A stretch of 64,000 nt of DNA from Micromonospora coriariae (GCF_900091455.1 NZ_LT607412.1:6634001-6698000); one strand, 5' to 3'; positions 25,742 to 35,012 are shown, counted from the first letter of the stretch. A program made the numbers and translations. Notes: generated from the letters alone by a model not told the origin.

Positions 25742-26338
25742 ATGACGGGTGCCACTGACACGCGGGACCGGCCCGATCCGCTCGACGAGGACCTGGGCTG
25801 GATGCTCGGGATCGTCTTCCGTGGCTACGTCCGGGCGGCCGAGCACGCGCTCACCGACTTCCCCGGCGGGCCGCGCGGCTACCAGGTGCTCACCGCCGCG
25901 ATCAACGGACCGGCCCGGAACCAGGGTGCGATCGCCGAGGAGCTCGGCATCGACCGCACCGTGCTCACCTACCTGATCGACGACCTGGAACGCCCCGGGT
26001 TCGTGGCCCGCCGGGCGGACCCGGCCGACCGGCGCAGCCGGCTGGTGGACGTCACCGACACCGGCCGCGCGGCGTGGGAGCAGCGGCGGCGGGCGCTGCG
26101 GCAGGTCGAGTCGCACCTGCTGGGGGCGCTCGCGCCGGCCGAGTCCGCGACGCTGCGGGCCCTGCTCCAGCGGGTCGCCTGCTCGGCCCAGGCGGTCGAC
26201 CCGCTGCGCGACCTCTGCGAGGTGGTCGCGCAGGTGCGGTCTGACCCGGCCAGCCCTGGCCCGAACCGGTCGGGGGCAGCGCCGGAGCCGGGCCGGCGGG
26301 CGCCCGCCACCCGAGCCCGTCGCCGCGGCACCGCCTGA
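25742..26338 (+). CDS. MarR-family transcriptional regulator
   Basis: 198 aa from ATG 25742. The winged helix is NQGAIAEELGIDRTVLTYLIDDLERPGFVARRADPADRRSRLVDVTDTGRAAW, with the DRR wing motif. The C-terminal 35 residues are low-complexity Pro/Arg and probably disordered. It is divergent from the LLM-hemerythrin gene across 116 bp containing the symmetric TATGTCATA at 25683-25691, so it probably controls that gene and itself. Confidence 0.85.
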   Translation: MTGATDTRDRPDPLDEDLGWMLGIVFRGYVRAAEHALTDFPGGPRGYQVLTAAINGPARNQGAIAEELGIDRTVLTYLIDDLERPGFVARRADPADRRSRLVDVTDTGRAAWEQRRRALRQVESHLLGALAPAESATLRALLQRVACSAQAVDPLRDLCEVVAQVRSDPASPGPNRSGAAPEPGRRAPATRARRRGTA

Positions 26339-26408
26339 ATTCCGGGCGAGTCGCCCGCTAGGAGCCTGGGTCAGTAAACGTGTTGACGATGGGCGGCGGG
26401 TACCGGGC

Positions 26409-27005
26409 ATGATCGCTGCCGTGTCTTCCAAGATTTCTTTCGGTGAGAAGCCCACGCTCACCGGTGACCTCGTGGTTCTGCGTCCGGTCTGCGTGGCCGA
26501 CGCGTCGGCGTTGGCTGCGGCGGCGCTCGATCCGGACGTGGATCGGCTGACCGGCACCCACAGCAGGTTCAGTCTTGAGGCGTTGGAACGCTGGTATTCC
26601 TCCCGGGCCGAACACGACGACCGGTTGGATCTGGCGATCGTCGAACGAGCCACCGGCGAAACCGTCGGTGAGGTGGTCTTGACAGAGCTTGACGTCCACA
26701 ACAGTTCCTGCTCGTTTCGGATTGCCCTGTTCGGGCGCCGGTTCTTCGGCCGAGGGTTGGGCACCGAGGCGAGCAGGATGATCTTGGGTCACGCCTTCGA
26801 AACCGTCGGTGTGCACCGGATCGAGTTGGAGGTCTACGCGTTCAATCCGCGGGCCCGGCGCGTCTACGAGAAGATTGGCTTCGTCCACGAGGGAACCAAA
26901 CGGGATGCGCTGTGCTGGGACGGGGAGTGGATCGATGCGCACACCATGGCCCTGCTGGGCGATGAGTGGGTCACGCATCGGGGCCACGTTCGCCCCGCGC
27001 AGTGA
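26409..27005 (+). CDS. GNAT-family N-acetyltransferase
   Basis: 198 aa RimJ/RimL-like acetyltransferase. The start is LTGDLVVLRPVCVADASALAAAALDPDV. The acetyl-CoA loop region is RRFFGRGLGTEASRMILGHAFETVGVHRIELEVYAFNPRARRVYEKIGFVHEGTKRDALCWDGEWIDAHTMALL. Codon use is visibly less GC-rich than in neighbouring genes (frequent GAA, TTG, GAT), suggesting acquisition by transfer. GTG 26421 is an alternative start. A transposase fragment follows within 25 bp. Confidence 0.85.
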   Translation: MIAAVSSKISFGEKPTLTGDLVVLRPVCVADASALAAAALDPDVDRLTGTHSRFSLEALERWYSSRAEHDDRLDLAIVERATGETVGEVVLTELDVHNSSCSFRIALFGRRFFGRGLGTEASRMILGHAFETVGVHRIELEVYAFNPRARRVYEKIGFVHEGTKRDALCWDGEWIDAHTMALLGDEWVTHRGHVRPAQ

Positions 27006-27028
27006 TTTTCAGGCGGGCGAAGTGAGCT

Positions 27029-27222
27029 GTGTCCGTCGATGAGCCTGGCCTGTTCGATCCGGTTGCGGTAGTACCTCGGGCGCAGAGCCCGTCCTCGCCG
27101 GTGGACAAGCGGTTCCGGGCGTTCGACCCGCACCAGGTGCTGCTGCCGCCGCCGTCGCTGGACGACTGGCTGCCCGAGGGGCATCTGGCCCGGTTCGTCG
27201 CTGAGCTGGTCGATGACGTGCG
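27029..27222 (+). mobile_element. IS1182-type transposase, 5' fragment
   Basis: The translation from GTG 27029 contains FRAFDPHQVLLPPPSLDDWLPEGHLARFVAELVDD, the N-terminal DUF772 signature of IS1182-family transposases. Similarity stops near 27222. The frame continues only as the shadow of the PHP gene, so the rest of the transposase is gone. No terminal inverted repeat was recognised. It is a remnant of an insertion or recombination next to the atypical GNAT gene. Confidence 0.75.
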
Positions 27223-27298
27223 GCGCGGGTCCGCCAGCACCGCCCGACCGTCGTGCGTCGAGCCGTACCGGCGGACCCTCGATCCGCTGTCGCGCTGG

Positions 27299-28807
27299 TC
27301 AGCGCACGTGCACGAACACCGGGTTCGAGTAGAACCACAGGTCGTCCCACGGGCTCTCCAGCCCGTCGGCGAGCGGCTCGGCCTCGTCGGTGCTGGTGCC
27401 CCGGACCCGCGCGTAGGTGTCGGCCTCGACGTCGCGCAGGGTGTGCCGGATGACGTAATCCGCACCCTGCCGGCGCCAGTCACGGGGGCCGAAACGGGCC
27501 ACCACCTTGGTGGTGGGGTTGGTGTCGGCGTCGAGGTTCGCGCTCGGACCGGTGATCTGGCCGACGATCAGGTCGACCCGACGGACCTCGGGCCGGTCAC
27601 CGTTGGCGTTCTCGCCGTTCAGAGGACGGAACTTGATCTCGATCTCGACGTCGGTGCGGTTGCGACGGCTCACCGTGATCGTCTCGCCCACCTCGGCGGT
27701 CTTGCCCTGGGACTTGGCGGTGACGTCGAGGCTGCGGATCAGATCGCCGGTGGTGACCCAGATCCGGCCGTTGCGCAGGCCGTCCATGATGTCGCCGTAG
27801 TCCTGGCGGGCGTGCACGTAGGTCTTGCTGTACTCGCCCGGCCAGAAGTCCGAGCCACCGCGAGTCCAGTGCACGTGCGAGTCCGAGGTCGCGGTGATCC
27901 ACCAGCGCCGACCCTCGCCGAGCAGCGAGTCCCACAGCCCGCCGACCCGCGCGGTCATCTGGTCGAAGCCGCCGTAGGTGGGGTGGTTGCCGTACCCGCC
28001 CCGCGCGCCACCGTTGAGCGGACCCGCCTGGTGTCCGGGCGCGCCCTCGAAGCCGATGTAGATGTCCGGTGCGGCGTTGTTGCCGTTGCGGAACTCGCGC
28101 GGGGTGTCCTGGCCGTAGACGCCGAGCCCCGGCGCCGAGCGGGACGCGTGGTGGGCGATCACCAGCGGCTTGTGCGGCATGCCCCGGGCGACCTTGAGGA
28201 ACTCCACCATCTTGGCCTCGGTGTCCCGGCCCGGGTCGGTGGGGAACGCGTCGTACTTGGCGAAGCGGCTCTCCAGCTCGAACAGCTGCTTCGCCTCGTC
28301 GTCGTGGCGCGGGATCATCAGCGTGTGGTGATCCAGCGAGGGCGCGTCGAACTCCATGCCCCAGAACTGGAGCACCTCGGGGACCAGCTTGCGCGAGCGC
28401 AGCAGGTCGGGGTACGCCTGCTCGATGTTCACCTTCGAGTGGGTCGGTCCACCGTGGTCGGTGCACATCGCCCAGGTCAGGCCGAAGTTCTTGGCCATTA
28501 TGGCGTTGGTGACGATCGGGTAGACCGCGTCCGCGCCCTTGTGGAAGACCACCGGCGACTTCGTGGTGTCGAATTCGCCGCTGTACTCCGAGTGGACGTG
28601 GTGGTCACCGGCGCGCCACGCCCGGGTCTTCGAGTCACCCCGGTCGTTCCTGTCGTCGCCGGGCCGGCGCTCCTCGTCGGCCCAGGCCGCGCCGCCGCCC
28701 ACCAGCGGGCTGGCCGCGGCCAGTGTCGCGCCGACGCCCGCGTACTTGACCAGCTTGCGCCGCGTCAGCTGCGCGCGCTCGACCTCTTCGGGTTGCTTGT
28801 CCCTCAC
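27299..28807 (-). CDS. Tat-exported PHP-domain phosphoesterase
   Basis: 502 aa. The N-terminal twin-arginine signal is TRRKLVKYAGVGATLAAASPLVGGGAAWA. The PHP fold follows: motif I DHHVHSEYSGE near residue 68, CTDHGGPTHS near 116, a His in VIAHHASRSAPG near 213, and ITATSDSHVHW near 300. These are the metal-binding clusters of PHP phosphoesterases, here extracytoplasmic. The C-terminal 150 residues form a beta-rich domain. GTG 28807 is preceded by GAGGAGAGG. Substrate unknown; exported actinobacterial PHP proteins are poorly studied. Confidence 0.85.
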   Translation of the reverse strand: MRDKQPEEVERAQLTRRKLVKYAGVGATLAAASPLVGGGAAWADEERRPGDDRNDRGDSKTRAWRAGDHHVHSEYSGEFDTTKSPVVFHKGADAVYPIVTNAIMAKNFGLTWAMCTDHGGPTHSKVNIEQAYPDLLRSRKLVPEVLQFWGMEFDAPSLDHHTLMIPRHDDEAKQLFELESRFAKYDAFPTDPGRDTEAKMVEFLKVARGMPHKPLVIAHHASRSAPGLGVYGQDTPREFRNGNNAAPDIYIGFEGAPGHQAGPLNGGARGGYGNHPTYGGFDQMTARVGGLWDSLLGEGRRWWITATSDSHVHWTRGGSDFWPGEYSKTYVHARQDYGDIMDGLRNGRIWVTTGDLIRSLDVTAKSQGKTAEVGETITVSRRNRTDVEIEIKFRPLNGENANGDRPEVRRVDLIVGQITGPSANLDADTNPTTKVVARFGPRDWRRQGADYVIRHTLRDVEADTYARVRGTSTDEAEPLADGLESPWDDLWFYSNPVFVHVR

Positions 28808-29003
28808 GTGCGAGCCTCTCCTCGATCAAGCGAATGCTCTTTCGATGAAGCAGCCTCGGAGAGGGTCGTGAACGGCGGTTGTACGGGGTGCGGGTCCACG
28901 ATGAACACCCCGCCCGGACCCACTGAAGGCTCGGCCGTCAGCGGCGGGACGCTGCGGTCGGTCACCCGGTGACAGCGCCGGGTGCCGGAGCGGGGCCGCC
29001 CGG

Positions 29004-31001
29004 TCAGGGCACCTGCCGGGTGTCCCGCGTGGTCCGGGCGGCCGACGGGTCGGCCGGCGCGGTGACCACCCGTGGCGCGACGTCGACCGTGGGCAGCCCG
29101 GCCCGACCGGTGAGCGGGAGGATCAGCTCGCTGCGGCCCAGGTCGACCCGGACGGTGGCGTCCCGGTCGTCGGTCTCGGTGAACTCCGGGTCGCTCTGGC
29201 CGAGCACCAGCCCGAGCACGTGGCCGGCGGGCAGCACCGCGTCGTAGGCGTTCAGCGGCACGGTCACCGTGTACCAGCGGTCCGGCCGCAGCGGGGTGCG
29301 GAACCGCAGTGAGCGGTGGTGGGCGGCGTCGAGCCAGCCCCGGGTCAGCACCGCGTGGTCGGAGACCGCAGTGATCTCCTCGGTGTCCCGGTAGCAGGCG
29401 TCGTCGGCGGCCGTGGAGGCTCCCCAGCAGGACTCGGTGCTCAGCGTCCGCACGCCCTCCGAGCTGTCGTAACGGATCCGCTCGGCGGTGCCGTAGTCGA
29501 CCAGCCGGGCGGTCAGCTCGGTGGTCGGCCGGTCCACCCGGACCCGCAGTCGCACCGAAGGGCTGCCGGAGATTCGTACCGGCGCCGCGAGCGCTCCGGA
29601 GAGGAAGACCAACCGCCCGGAGGTCGCGGTGTTCGGCTCGGCGACCAGTTCGGCCTCGGTGAGCGATTCGTCGACGTACGCCTGCTCGCGGCCCGGCCGG
29701 GCGCCGCGCCCGCCGAGCGTGCCGGCCACGCCGTCCCCGGCGCCGAGGGCGACCCGGGCCGACCGGGTGCCGGGCGCCGGCCAGTCCCGCTGCGTCGTCC
29801 ACGTTCCGGGCGCGGTCTCCAGGTCGACCCGCGGCTCGTCCATGACCCCGTTGCGCAACCCCTGCAACCAGTAGTCGAACCAGCGGTGCAGGGAGTCGAC
29901 CCACTCGGCGCGCCGGACGTCGAACGGGTCCTCGTGGCCGGCCTGGTAGAGCCAGAGCTTGCGGGGCACGCCCTGCTCGGCCAACTCCTGCCACCAGCGG
30001 GCGAACTGGTTGGTCGTGACGTTCAGATCGTTGACGCCGTGCGCCACGAACACGCTGGCCCGGACCCGGCCCGCGGCGGGTCGGTAGTCGCGTTGCGCCC
30101 AGAAGCCGTTGTGGTCACCGGTCTCCTCGGCGCTGTCGGCGCGCAGCCGGGCCAGCACCTCCGCGCAGGCCCCGTCGGTCCGGCCGTTGACGTACGAGTG
30201 CAGGTATCCGGGATAGTCGGCGGACCGCAGCACCCCCTGGTAGCGCATGTAGTCGTACCAACTGGAGATCGCGGAGATCGGCACGATGGTCGCCAGTCCC
30301 GGCACGCCGGTGGCGGCGACCCCGTTGGCGACCGAGCCGTCCCACGACTTGCCGATCATGCCGACCCGCCCGCTGCTCCAGGCCGCGCTGACCGGTTGGC
30401 CGTCGGCGGCGAAGGCGCGGGCCCGCCCGTTGAGCCAGTCCACCACCGCCTTCGCGCTGCCCACCTCGGCCGGGCCGCCGACGTCCTCGCAGCCGGTCGA
30501 GCGGGCGGTGCCGGCGAGGTCCACCGCGACGAAGGCGTAACCACGCGGAACGAAGTAGTTGTCGTAGAACAACGGCGCCTTGGCGATCACGCCGGCCGCG
30601 TCGTACGTCTTGCGCTCACTCTCGTTGCCCCGACCGCAGCAGAGATAGTAGGGCGAGGCGTCCATGATGACCGGCACCCGGACTCCCGCGACGGCGGCCT
30701 CGCGGGGTCGGACCAGGTCCACCGCCACCCGGTCCCGTACGCCGTCACCATCGCTGTCCGCCCGGGTCTCCACCCAGACGCTCTCCCGGATCGCGTCGGC
30801 ATAGGAGTACGCGGGGACCGTGCGGTCGCCGACGACGTGTGGCGGGGTCGGGCGGTGTCGAGCTACCGCCTCGGCTGCATCGGTGGCGGTCGGCGTCGGC
30901 GCGGCGGCCAGCGGGGCGGTGGGCAGCGCCGCGAGCAGCAGGCCGGTCAGGACGGCGGCGACCCGGGCACGGGTGCGGACGGGCGACAGTGCGGGCGACA
31001 T
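29004..31001 (-). CDS. Secreted CocE/NonD-family hydrolase (Xaa-Pro dipeptidyl-peptidase-like)
   Basis: 665 aa. A Sec signal peptide covers about residues 1-37 (ARVAAVLTGLLLAALPTAPLAAA). The S15 alpha/beta-hydrolase core has the nucleophile in VGMIGKSWDGSVANG, Asp in VAHGVNDLNV and His in LYQAGHEDPFD; the C-terminal jelly-roll CocE_C domain starts near residue 430. Family members cleave X-Pro dipeptides or acyl esters such as cocaine. TGGAGGAC upstream supports ATG 31001. The large size matches actinomycete secreted Xaa-Pro dipeptidyl-peptidases. Confidence 0.85.
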   Translation of the reverse strand: MSPALSPVRTRARVAAVLTGLLLAALPTAPLAAAPTPTATDAAEAVARHRPTPPHVVGDRTVPAYSYADAIRESVWVETRADSDGDGVRDRVAVDLVRPREAAVAGVRVPVIMDASPYYLCCGRGNESERKTYDAAGVIAKAPLFYDNYFVPRGYAFVAVDLAGTARSTGCEDVGGPAEVGSAKAVVDWLNGRARAFAADGQPVSAAWSSGRVGMIGKSWDGSVANGVAATGVPGLATIVPISAISSWYDYMRYQGVLRSADYPGYLHSYVNGRTDGACAEVLARLRADSAEETGDHNGFWAQRDYRPAAGRVRASVFVAHGVNDLNVTTNQFARWWQELAEQGVPRKLWLYQAGHEDPFDVRRAEWVDSLHRWFDYWLQGLRNGVMDEPRVDLETAPGTWTTQRDWPAPGTRSARVALGAGDGVAGTLGGRGARPGREQAYVDESLTEAELVAEPNTATSGRLVFLSGALAAPVRISGSPSVRLRVRVDRPTTELTARLVDYGTAERIRYDSSEGVRTLSTESCWGASTAADDACYRDTEEITAVSDHAVLTRGWLDAAHHRSLRFRTPLRPDRWYTVTVPLNAYDAVLPAGHVLGLVLGQSDPEFTETDDRDATVRVDLGRSELILPLTGRAGLPTVDVAPRVVTAPADPSAARTTRDTRQVP

Positions 31002-31074
31002 CGGTGTCCTCCACAGGGTGCGGCGCGTGGATGACATTCCATCGCATCGATACCCGTCTTGCCTAGGGCGTGTT

Positions 31075-31734
31075 TCAGATCCGGGCGCGGGGCAACCAGC
31101 CCAGGAACCGGAGCCGGGCCCCGGGCAACGGCAGCGTGGGCAGGTCCTGTGCGGCGGCGACGAGGCAGGAGCCGAGGTACACGGCGAGGGCGGCGCGTGC
31201 CCCACCGAACTCGGCGAGGAGCTGACTCTGCTTGGTGGCACAGGGCCAGTCGCGACCGCATCCGGTGCAGGTCCAGGTCGGTGGGCTGGGCAGGTGCTCC
31301 GGCAGCTTGGGCCGGTACCGGCCCACGACGTTGTTGTCCGGGCGTGTGTCACGTCGCCGGGGCACCGGGCCGCCGTTGCGGTGCGTGGGCTGCCGGCCGG
31401 CGGGCAGGTAGCGCCGGACGGTGCCGAGGAGCGCGCCGACGCGGACCAGCGCGTCCGGCCCCACCTGGTGGGTCAGCAGCGCCGTCAGCAGGTGGTGCCC
31501 CAGCAGGTCCAGTGAGTCGCGGTTCAGGTGCAGGTCGCGGCACAGGTCGACGAACTCGGGCGTCGTGAGCGGCACCCGGTCGTCGAGCGCCCGGCGCAGC
31601 ACCTCGCGCAGCGCACTACCGAGGCTCTGCAACGCGTCCGTCTCGCCCAGTGCCAGGCTGTCCTCGCCCGCCACCCGGGCGAGCGTCTCGGCGACGGCGA
31701 ACCGGACGACGCGGTCAGATTCGGTACTGTCCAA
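31075..31734 (-). CDS. Uncharacterised protein with C-terminal CxxC...WPC motif
   Basis: 219 aa from TTG 31734, supported by GGGGGAGA six bases upstream. The N-terminal half is helical. The C-terminal part has WTCTGCGRDWPCATKQSQLLAEFGGARAALAVYLGSCLVAAA, a CxxC plus WPC arrangement found in many small actinobacterial proteins near regulators. Some databases label such proteins flavin reductases without basis. Cys residues could bind a metal. Function unknown. Confidence 0.6.
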   Translation of the reverse strand: MDSTESDRVVRFAVAETLARVAGEDSLALGETDALQSLGSALREVLRRALDDRVPLTTPEFVDLCRDLHLNRDSLDLLGHHLLTALLTHQVGPDALVRVGALLGTVRRYLPAGRQPTHRNGGPVPRRRDTRPDNNVVGRYRPKLPEHLPSPPTWTCTGCGRDWPCATKQSQLLAEFGGARAALAVYLGSCLVAAAQDLPTLPLPGARLRFLGWLPRARI

Positions 31735-32085
31735 TGGTCTCCCCCTACGTGGCCAGTCGCCCGGCATCCCCACGGCCCCCCGGGAATCATGAAAAGAATT
31801 CCGCCGGTGCAACCTGCATGGCTAGGCCACCGGACGCACGATCCCCGCGTGCGATAGCCGGAAAACGAAGTCGACCACCGGACACGGTGGACCAACAGCG
31901 AGCGAAACACTGGCGGATTATCGTAGGGTGGAATTCCCATCAATAGCGATTGCCATAGTAGGAATCAGCAACCGCACCGCCGGCAGCCTCGTGCCGGGAC
32001 ACCGCCTCCACGCACGGACACGTCCCGACCTCGCCGCCGGCCCTGGTCCACCAACCGGCGGCACCATCCCGGACGGAGACAGCGG
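31735..32085. other. Intergenic region with two small hairpins
   Basis: A 351-bp divergent gap with lower GC than its surroundings and no gene seen. It holds CGCACG-N7-CGTGCG (31835-31853) and CCACCG-GACA-CGGTGG (31875-31890), two perfect 6-bp dyads 21 bp apart that might be regulator sites for the flanking genes. Confidence 0.35.
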
Positions 32086-33048
32086 ATGACGTCACCAGTG
32101 CAGACCCGAGGGTTCGACAGCCGGGATCCGTCGGCCATCCGCCACTTCCTGGCCAGGACGTACGACACCGACCTGCGCATGCGCGGCGGGGACGACGGAT
32201 ACCGGCTCGTCCACAAACGTGTCGACGCCGGGCCGTTCGCCGTCGCGACCACCGGGCAGACGGCTTACCTCGACATCGAGGTGGGCGCCATCGACGGACT
32301 GGTGATCTGCCGCGCTGACACCGCCCGGGTCGACCGCACCTGCGACGGCGCGGCCCACCGCTTCGCTGCGGGCGACGTCTTTCTCGCCACCAGGCCCGAC
32401 CTGCCGTACAGCGTGCGTTGGCACCCCGGCGAGGTGGAGGTCTGTGTGCTGGACCTCGCGGTGCTCTCGCAGGTCGCCACCGCCGCGCCGGGCCGACGAC
32501 CCGGTCAGATCCGGTTCACCGACATCGGCCCGGTCTCCGCGAACCTCGCCCGACAGTGGCGCAACACCACCAGCTACGTCAGCGACGTCGTCCTGAACAA
32601 CCCGATCGCCAGCGCGCAGCCGCTGGTGATCGGCAACGCCGCGCGAATGCTCGCCGCGTCGGCGCTCACCGTCTTCCCCAACACCGCGGTCACCGATCCG
32701 ACCGCTCAGGACCGGCGCGACGCCAGCACCGCCACGTTGCGCCGGGCGATCGCCTTCATGGACGAGCACGCCGACCGGGACATCACGGCGGCCGACATCG
32801 CCGACGCCGCCGCGGTCTCGCTACGGGCCGTGCAACTCGCCTTCCGCCGTCATCTCGACACCACTCCGATGGCGTACCTACGTCAGGTCCGGCTCGATCG
32901 GGCCCACCGCGACCTGCTCCGGGCCGACCCCCGCCGGGACACCGTGTCGGAGATCGCCAGTCGGTGGGGATTCGCCAGCCACAGCAGATTCACCGCCCGG
33001 TACCACGCCAGTTACGGAGTACCGCCGCGCGAGACGCTCAACGCCTGA
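32086..33048 (+). CDS. AraC-family transcriptional regulator
   Basis: 320 aa. The N-terminal cupin-like AraC_binding_2 domain (about residues 20-180) contains CDGAAHRFAAGDVFLATRPDLPY. The C-terminal AraC DNA-binding domain has two helix-turn-helix units: ITAADIADAAAVSLRAVQLAFRRHLDTTPMAYLRQVRLDRAH and DTVSEIASRWGFASHSRFTARYHASYGVPPRETL. Ligand and targets are not evident from adjacent genes. Confidence 0.9.
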   Translation: MTSPVQTRGFDSRDPSAIRHFLARTYDTDLRMRGGDDGYRLVHKRVDAGPFAVATTGQTAYLDIEVGAIDGLVICRADTARVDRTCDGAAHRFAAGDVFLATRPDLPYSVRWHPGEVEVCVLDLAVLSQVATAAPGRRPGQIRFTDIGPVSANLARQWRNTTSYVSDVVLNNPIASAQPLVIGNAARMLAASALTVFPNTAVTDPTAQDRRDASTATLRRAIAFMDEHADRDITAADIADAAAVSLRAVQLAFRRHLDTTPMAYLRQVRLDRAHRDLLRADPRRDTVSEIASRWGFASHSRFTARYHASYGVPPRETLNA

Positions 33049-33077
33049 CGGCCAGGTCGGGCACCGTCACGGACGGC

Positions 33078-33575
33078 TCACGAGGCGCGCGGCAGCGTGA
33101 GCCACTCCTGCCAGGTGATGTCGCGGCCCAGATAGCGGGGCTGACGAAAGGGCCAGTCGGCGGCGATCCACCGCGGCACCAGCGCGTCGAGCGCGCGCTC
33201 CTCCTCGCCGCCGACGAGGTCGTCGACCACCCACCAGGAGATCTCGCCGTCGGAGCCGGTGCGCTCGGGCGGGTCGATGTAGACGCAGCCGAGGATCGCC
33301 GTCTCCTCCTCGTCCAGCAGCGCGTAGTTGAACGACTTGTGCGCGGCTATCTCCTTCTCATGTCGCAGCAGGTCGATGCGGTCCTCTTCGTAGGTCATCG
33401 TCTCCGGGGGCCAGGCCCAGGCCGGGCCGAAGATCTCCCACAGGCGCTCTCGCGAGCCCATCACGGCCGGGTAGTCGAGCGGGGTGTCCGCCTCCCGGAT
33501 CGGCCGCAGATGCAGCGCGGTGCCGGGCACGGGTACGTGAACGGGGTGTACGAATTCGTCAGGCAGCCAGCTCAT
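33078..33575 (-). CDS. GNAT-like N-acetyltransferase
   Basis: 165 aa. LHLRPIREADTPLDYPAVMGSRERLWEIFG starts the fold; ILGCVYIDPPERTGSDGEISWWVVDDLVGGEEERALDALVPRWI spans the beta4-alpha3 acetyl-CoA region, although the R/Q-x-x-G-x-G/A loop is degenerate. It matches a family of actinobacterial GNAT-domain proteins without known substrate. It converges with the AraC gene 29 bp away. Confidence 0.7.
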   Translation of the reverse strand: MSWLPDEFVHPVHVPVPGTALHLRPIREADTPLDYPAVMGSRERLWEIFGPAWAWPPETMTYEEDRIDLLRHEKEIAAHKSFNYALLDEEETAILGCVYIDPPERTGSDGEISWWVVDDLVGGEEERALDALVPRWIAADWPFRQPRYLGRDITWQEWLTLPRAS

Positions 33576-33639
33576 GGGGGCTGAGGCTACCGCCCGGTCT
33601 CCGCGGGATGATCAATGCGGCACGTGTGCGACGTGATCG

Positions 33640-34044
33640 CTAGCCCCGGTCGCGCTCGTGGGTGTCGCGTGCGGCCTGCAGGTCGGGCACCGAGGCCTCC
33701 AGCAGGTCGGCGAGGCCGCGCAGCTGCTCGGCGACCCGGGCGCCGAGCGGCGTGAGCGAGTATTCGACACGCGGTGGGATCGCCGTGAGGACCTCGCGGG
33801 TGAGCATGCCGTCGCGCTCCAGGGTCTGCAGGGTCTGGGAGAGCATCCGCTCACTGACCCCGTCGATACGGCGGCGCAGCGCGTTGAACCGGTAGCGACC
33901 CTCGCCGAGCGCCAGCAGGGCCAGCGAGGCCCACTTCGAGGTGACGTCCTCGAAGGCGGCGCGGGAGGTGCAGCCCCGCGCGAAGACATCGCTGACGAGT
34001 TCCTGGGTAGGCCCCGCCGGGTCCCGGGCCGGCATGTCGCTCAC
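33640..34044 (-). CDS. HxlR-family transcriptional regulator
   Basis: 134 aa. The HxlR winged helix is DVTSKWASLALLALGEGRYRFNALRRRIDGVSERMLSQTLQTLERDGMLTREVLTAIPPRVEYSLTPLGARV. Cys25, in the N-terminal FARGCTSR segment, sits where redox-sensing HxlR/QorR-type regulators keep a single reactive cysteine. It is divergent from the NmrA-like reductase across operator-like repeats, resembling the known qorR/qorB (ytfH/ytfG) pairing. Confidence 0.9.
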   Translation of the reverse strand: MSDMPARDPAGPTQELVSDVFARGCTSRAAFEDVTSKWASLALLALGEGRYRFNALRRRIDGVSERMLSQTLQTLERDGMLTREVLTAIPPRVEYSLTPLGARVAEQLRGLADLLEASVPDLQAARDTHERDRG

Positions 34045-34062
34045 CTCGCCAGCCTACCCCAC

Positions 34063-34103
34063 AGTTACTGCTTAGCATGTGCTGTAGATTCGTAAGTGCT
34101 TAC
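34063..34103. promoter_or_regulatory. Twin HxlR operator-like sites
   Basis: GTTAC-TG-CTTAG (34064-34075) and GTAAG-TG-CTTAC (34092-34103) are two related dyads, both centred on TG and sharing TGCTTA, in the 88-bp divergent promoter. The second is a perfect 5+5 palindrome. The centre-to-centre distance is 28 bp. They likely bind the adjacent HxlR regulator. Confidence 0.6.
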
Positions 34104-34132
34104 AGTTTCGCATCATCCCATCGGAGGTCGTC

Positions 34133-34990
34133 ATGCCCACCTATGCCGTCACCGGCGCCACCGGCCGCCTGGGCCGCCTGGTGATCCAGCAGTTGCTCGA
34201 CACCGGCGTGCCCGCCGCCGAGATCGCCGCCATCGTCCGCACCCCGGAGAAGGCCGCTGACCTCGCCGCGCGTGGCGTCGAGATCCGTCGGGCCACCTAC
34301 GACGACCCGTCGATGCTGCCCGGCGCCGTGGCGGGCGTACGCCACCTGCTGCTCATCTCCGGTGACACGCCGGGCCAGCGCGTGCGCCAGCACAGCGCGG
34401 TCATCGACGCGGCCAAGCTCGCCGGTGTCCAGCGCCTGATCTACACGAGCATCCTGCGCGCCGACACCACAACGAACCCGCTGGCGCCGGAGCACAAGGC
34501 CACCGAGGAGGTCCTCGCCGCCTCGGGCCTGCACCACACCGTGCTGCGGAACAGCTGGTACACCGAGAACTACACCGACCAGCTGCCGCAGTACCTGCAG
34601 ACGGGCACCATCCTCGGCGCCACCGGTGGCAACAAGGTCTCCGCCGCGACCCGCGCCGACTACGCGGCCGCCGCCGCCGCGGCGTTGACCCGCGAGGAGG
34701 ACGGCAACGCCGTCTACGAGCTGGGCGGTACCGCCTTCACCTTCGACGAGCTGGCCGCCGCCGTGACCGAGGTCACCGGGACCACGGTCGTCCATCAGGA
34801 CCTGTCGGCCGCCGAGCTGGCCTCGGCCCTGAAGAACGTCGGGCTCGACGCCGGCACGGCCGGGTTCGTCGCCGCGCTCGACCACTCGATCGCCCTCGGC
34901 GAGCTGGTGACCGACAGCGACGACCTCACCCGGTTGATCGGCCGGCCGAGCACCCCGCTGCGCGACGCGATCCGGGCCACGCGGGCCTGA
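34133..34990 (+). CDS. NmrA/QorB-like NAD(P)H-binding reductase
   Basis: 285 aa atypical SDR. The nucleotide-binding loop TGATGRLGRLVIQQLL is at residue 7; AAIVRTPEKAADLAARGVEIRRATYDDP and QHSAVIDAAKLAGVQRLIYTSIL are typical of the NmrA/QorB group; HTVLRNSWYTENY follows. The catalytic YxxxK is absent as in that group. GGAGG precedes the ATG. Context with an HxlR regulator suggests a quinone or electrophile response. Confidence 0.88.
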   Translation: MPTYAVTGATGRLGRLVIQQLLDTGVPAAEIAAIVRTPEKAADLAARGVEIRRATYDDPSMLPGAVAGVRHLLLISGDTPGQRVRQHSAVIDAAKLAGVQRLIYTSILRADTTTNPLAPEHKATEEVLAASGLHHTVLRNSWYTENYTDQLPQYLQTGTILGATGGNKVSAATRADYAAAAAAALTREEDGNAVYELGGTAFTFDELAAAVTEVTGTTVVHQDLSAAELASALKNVGLDAGTAGFVAALDHSIALGELVTDSDDLTRLIGRPSTPLRDAIRATRA

Positions 34991-35012
34991 CCGTCGGCCG
35001 GCCCGATCGGTA

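Noticed and set aside
27029-28972. Very long plus-strand open frame continuing from the transposase fragment
   Set aside because: Beyond about 27222 it is the antisense shadow of the PHP gene; low-complexity Val/Arg/Ala composition and no family resemblance.
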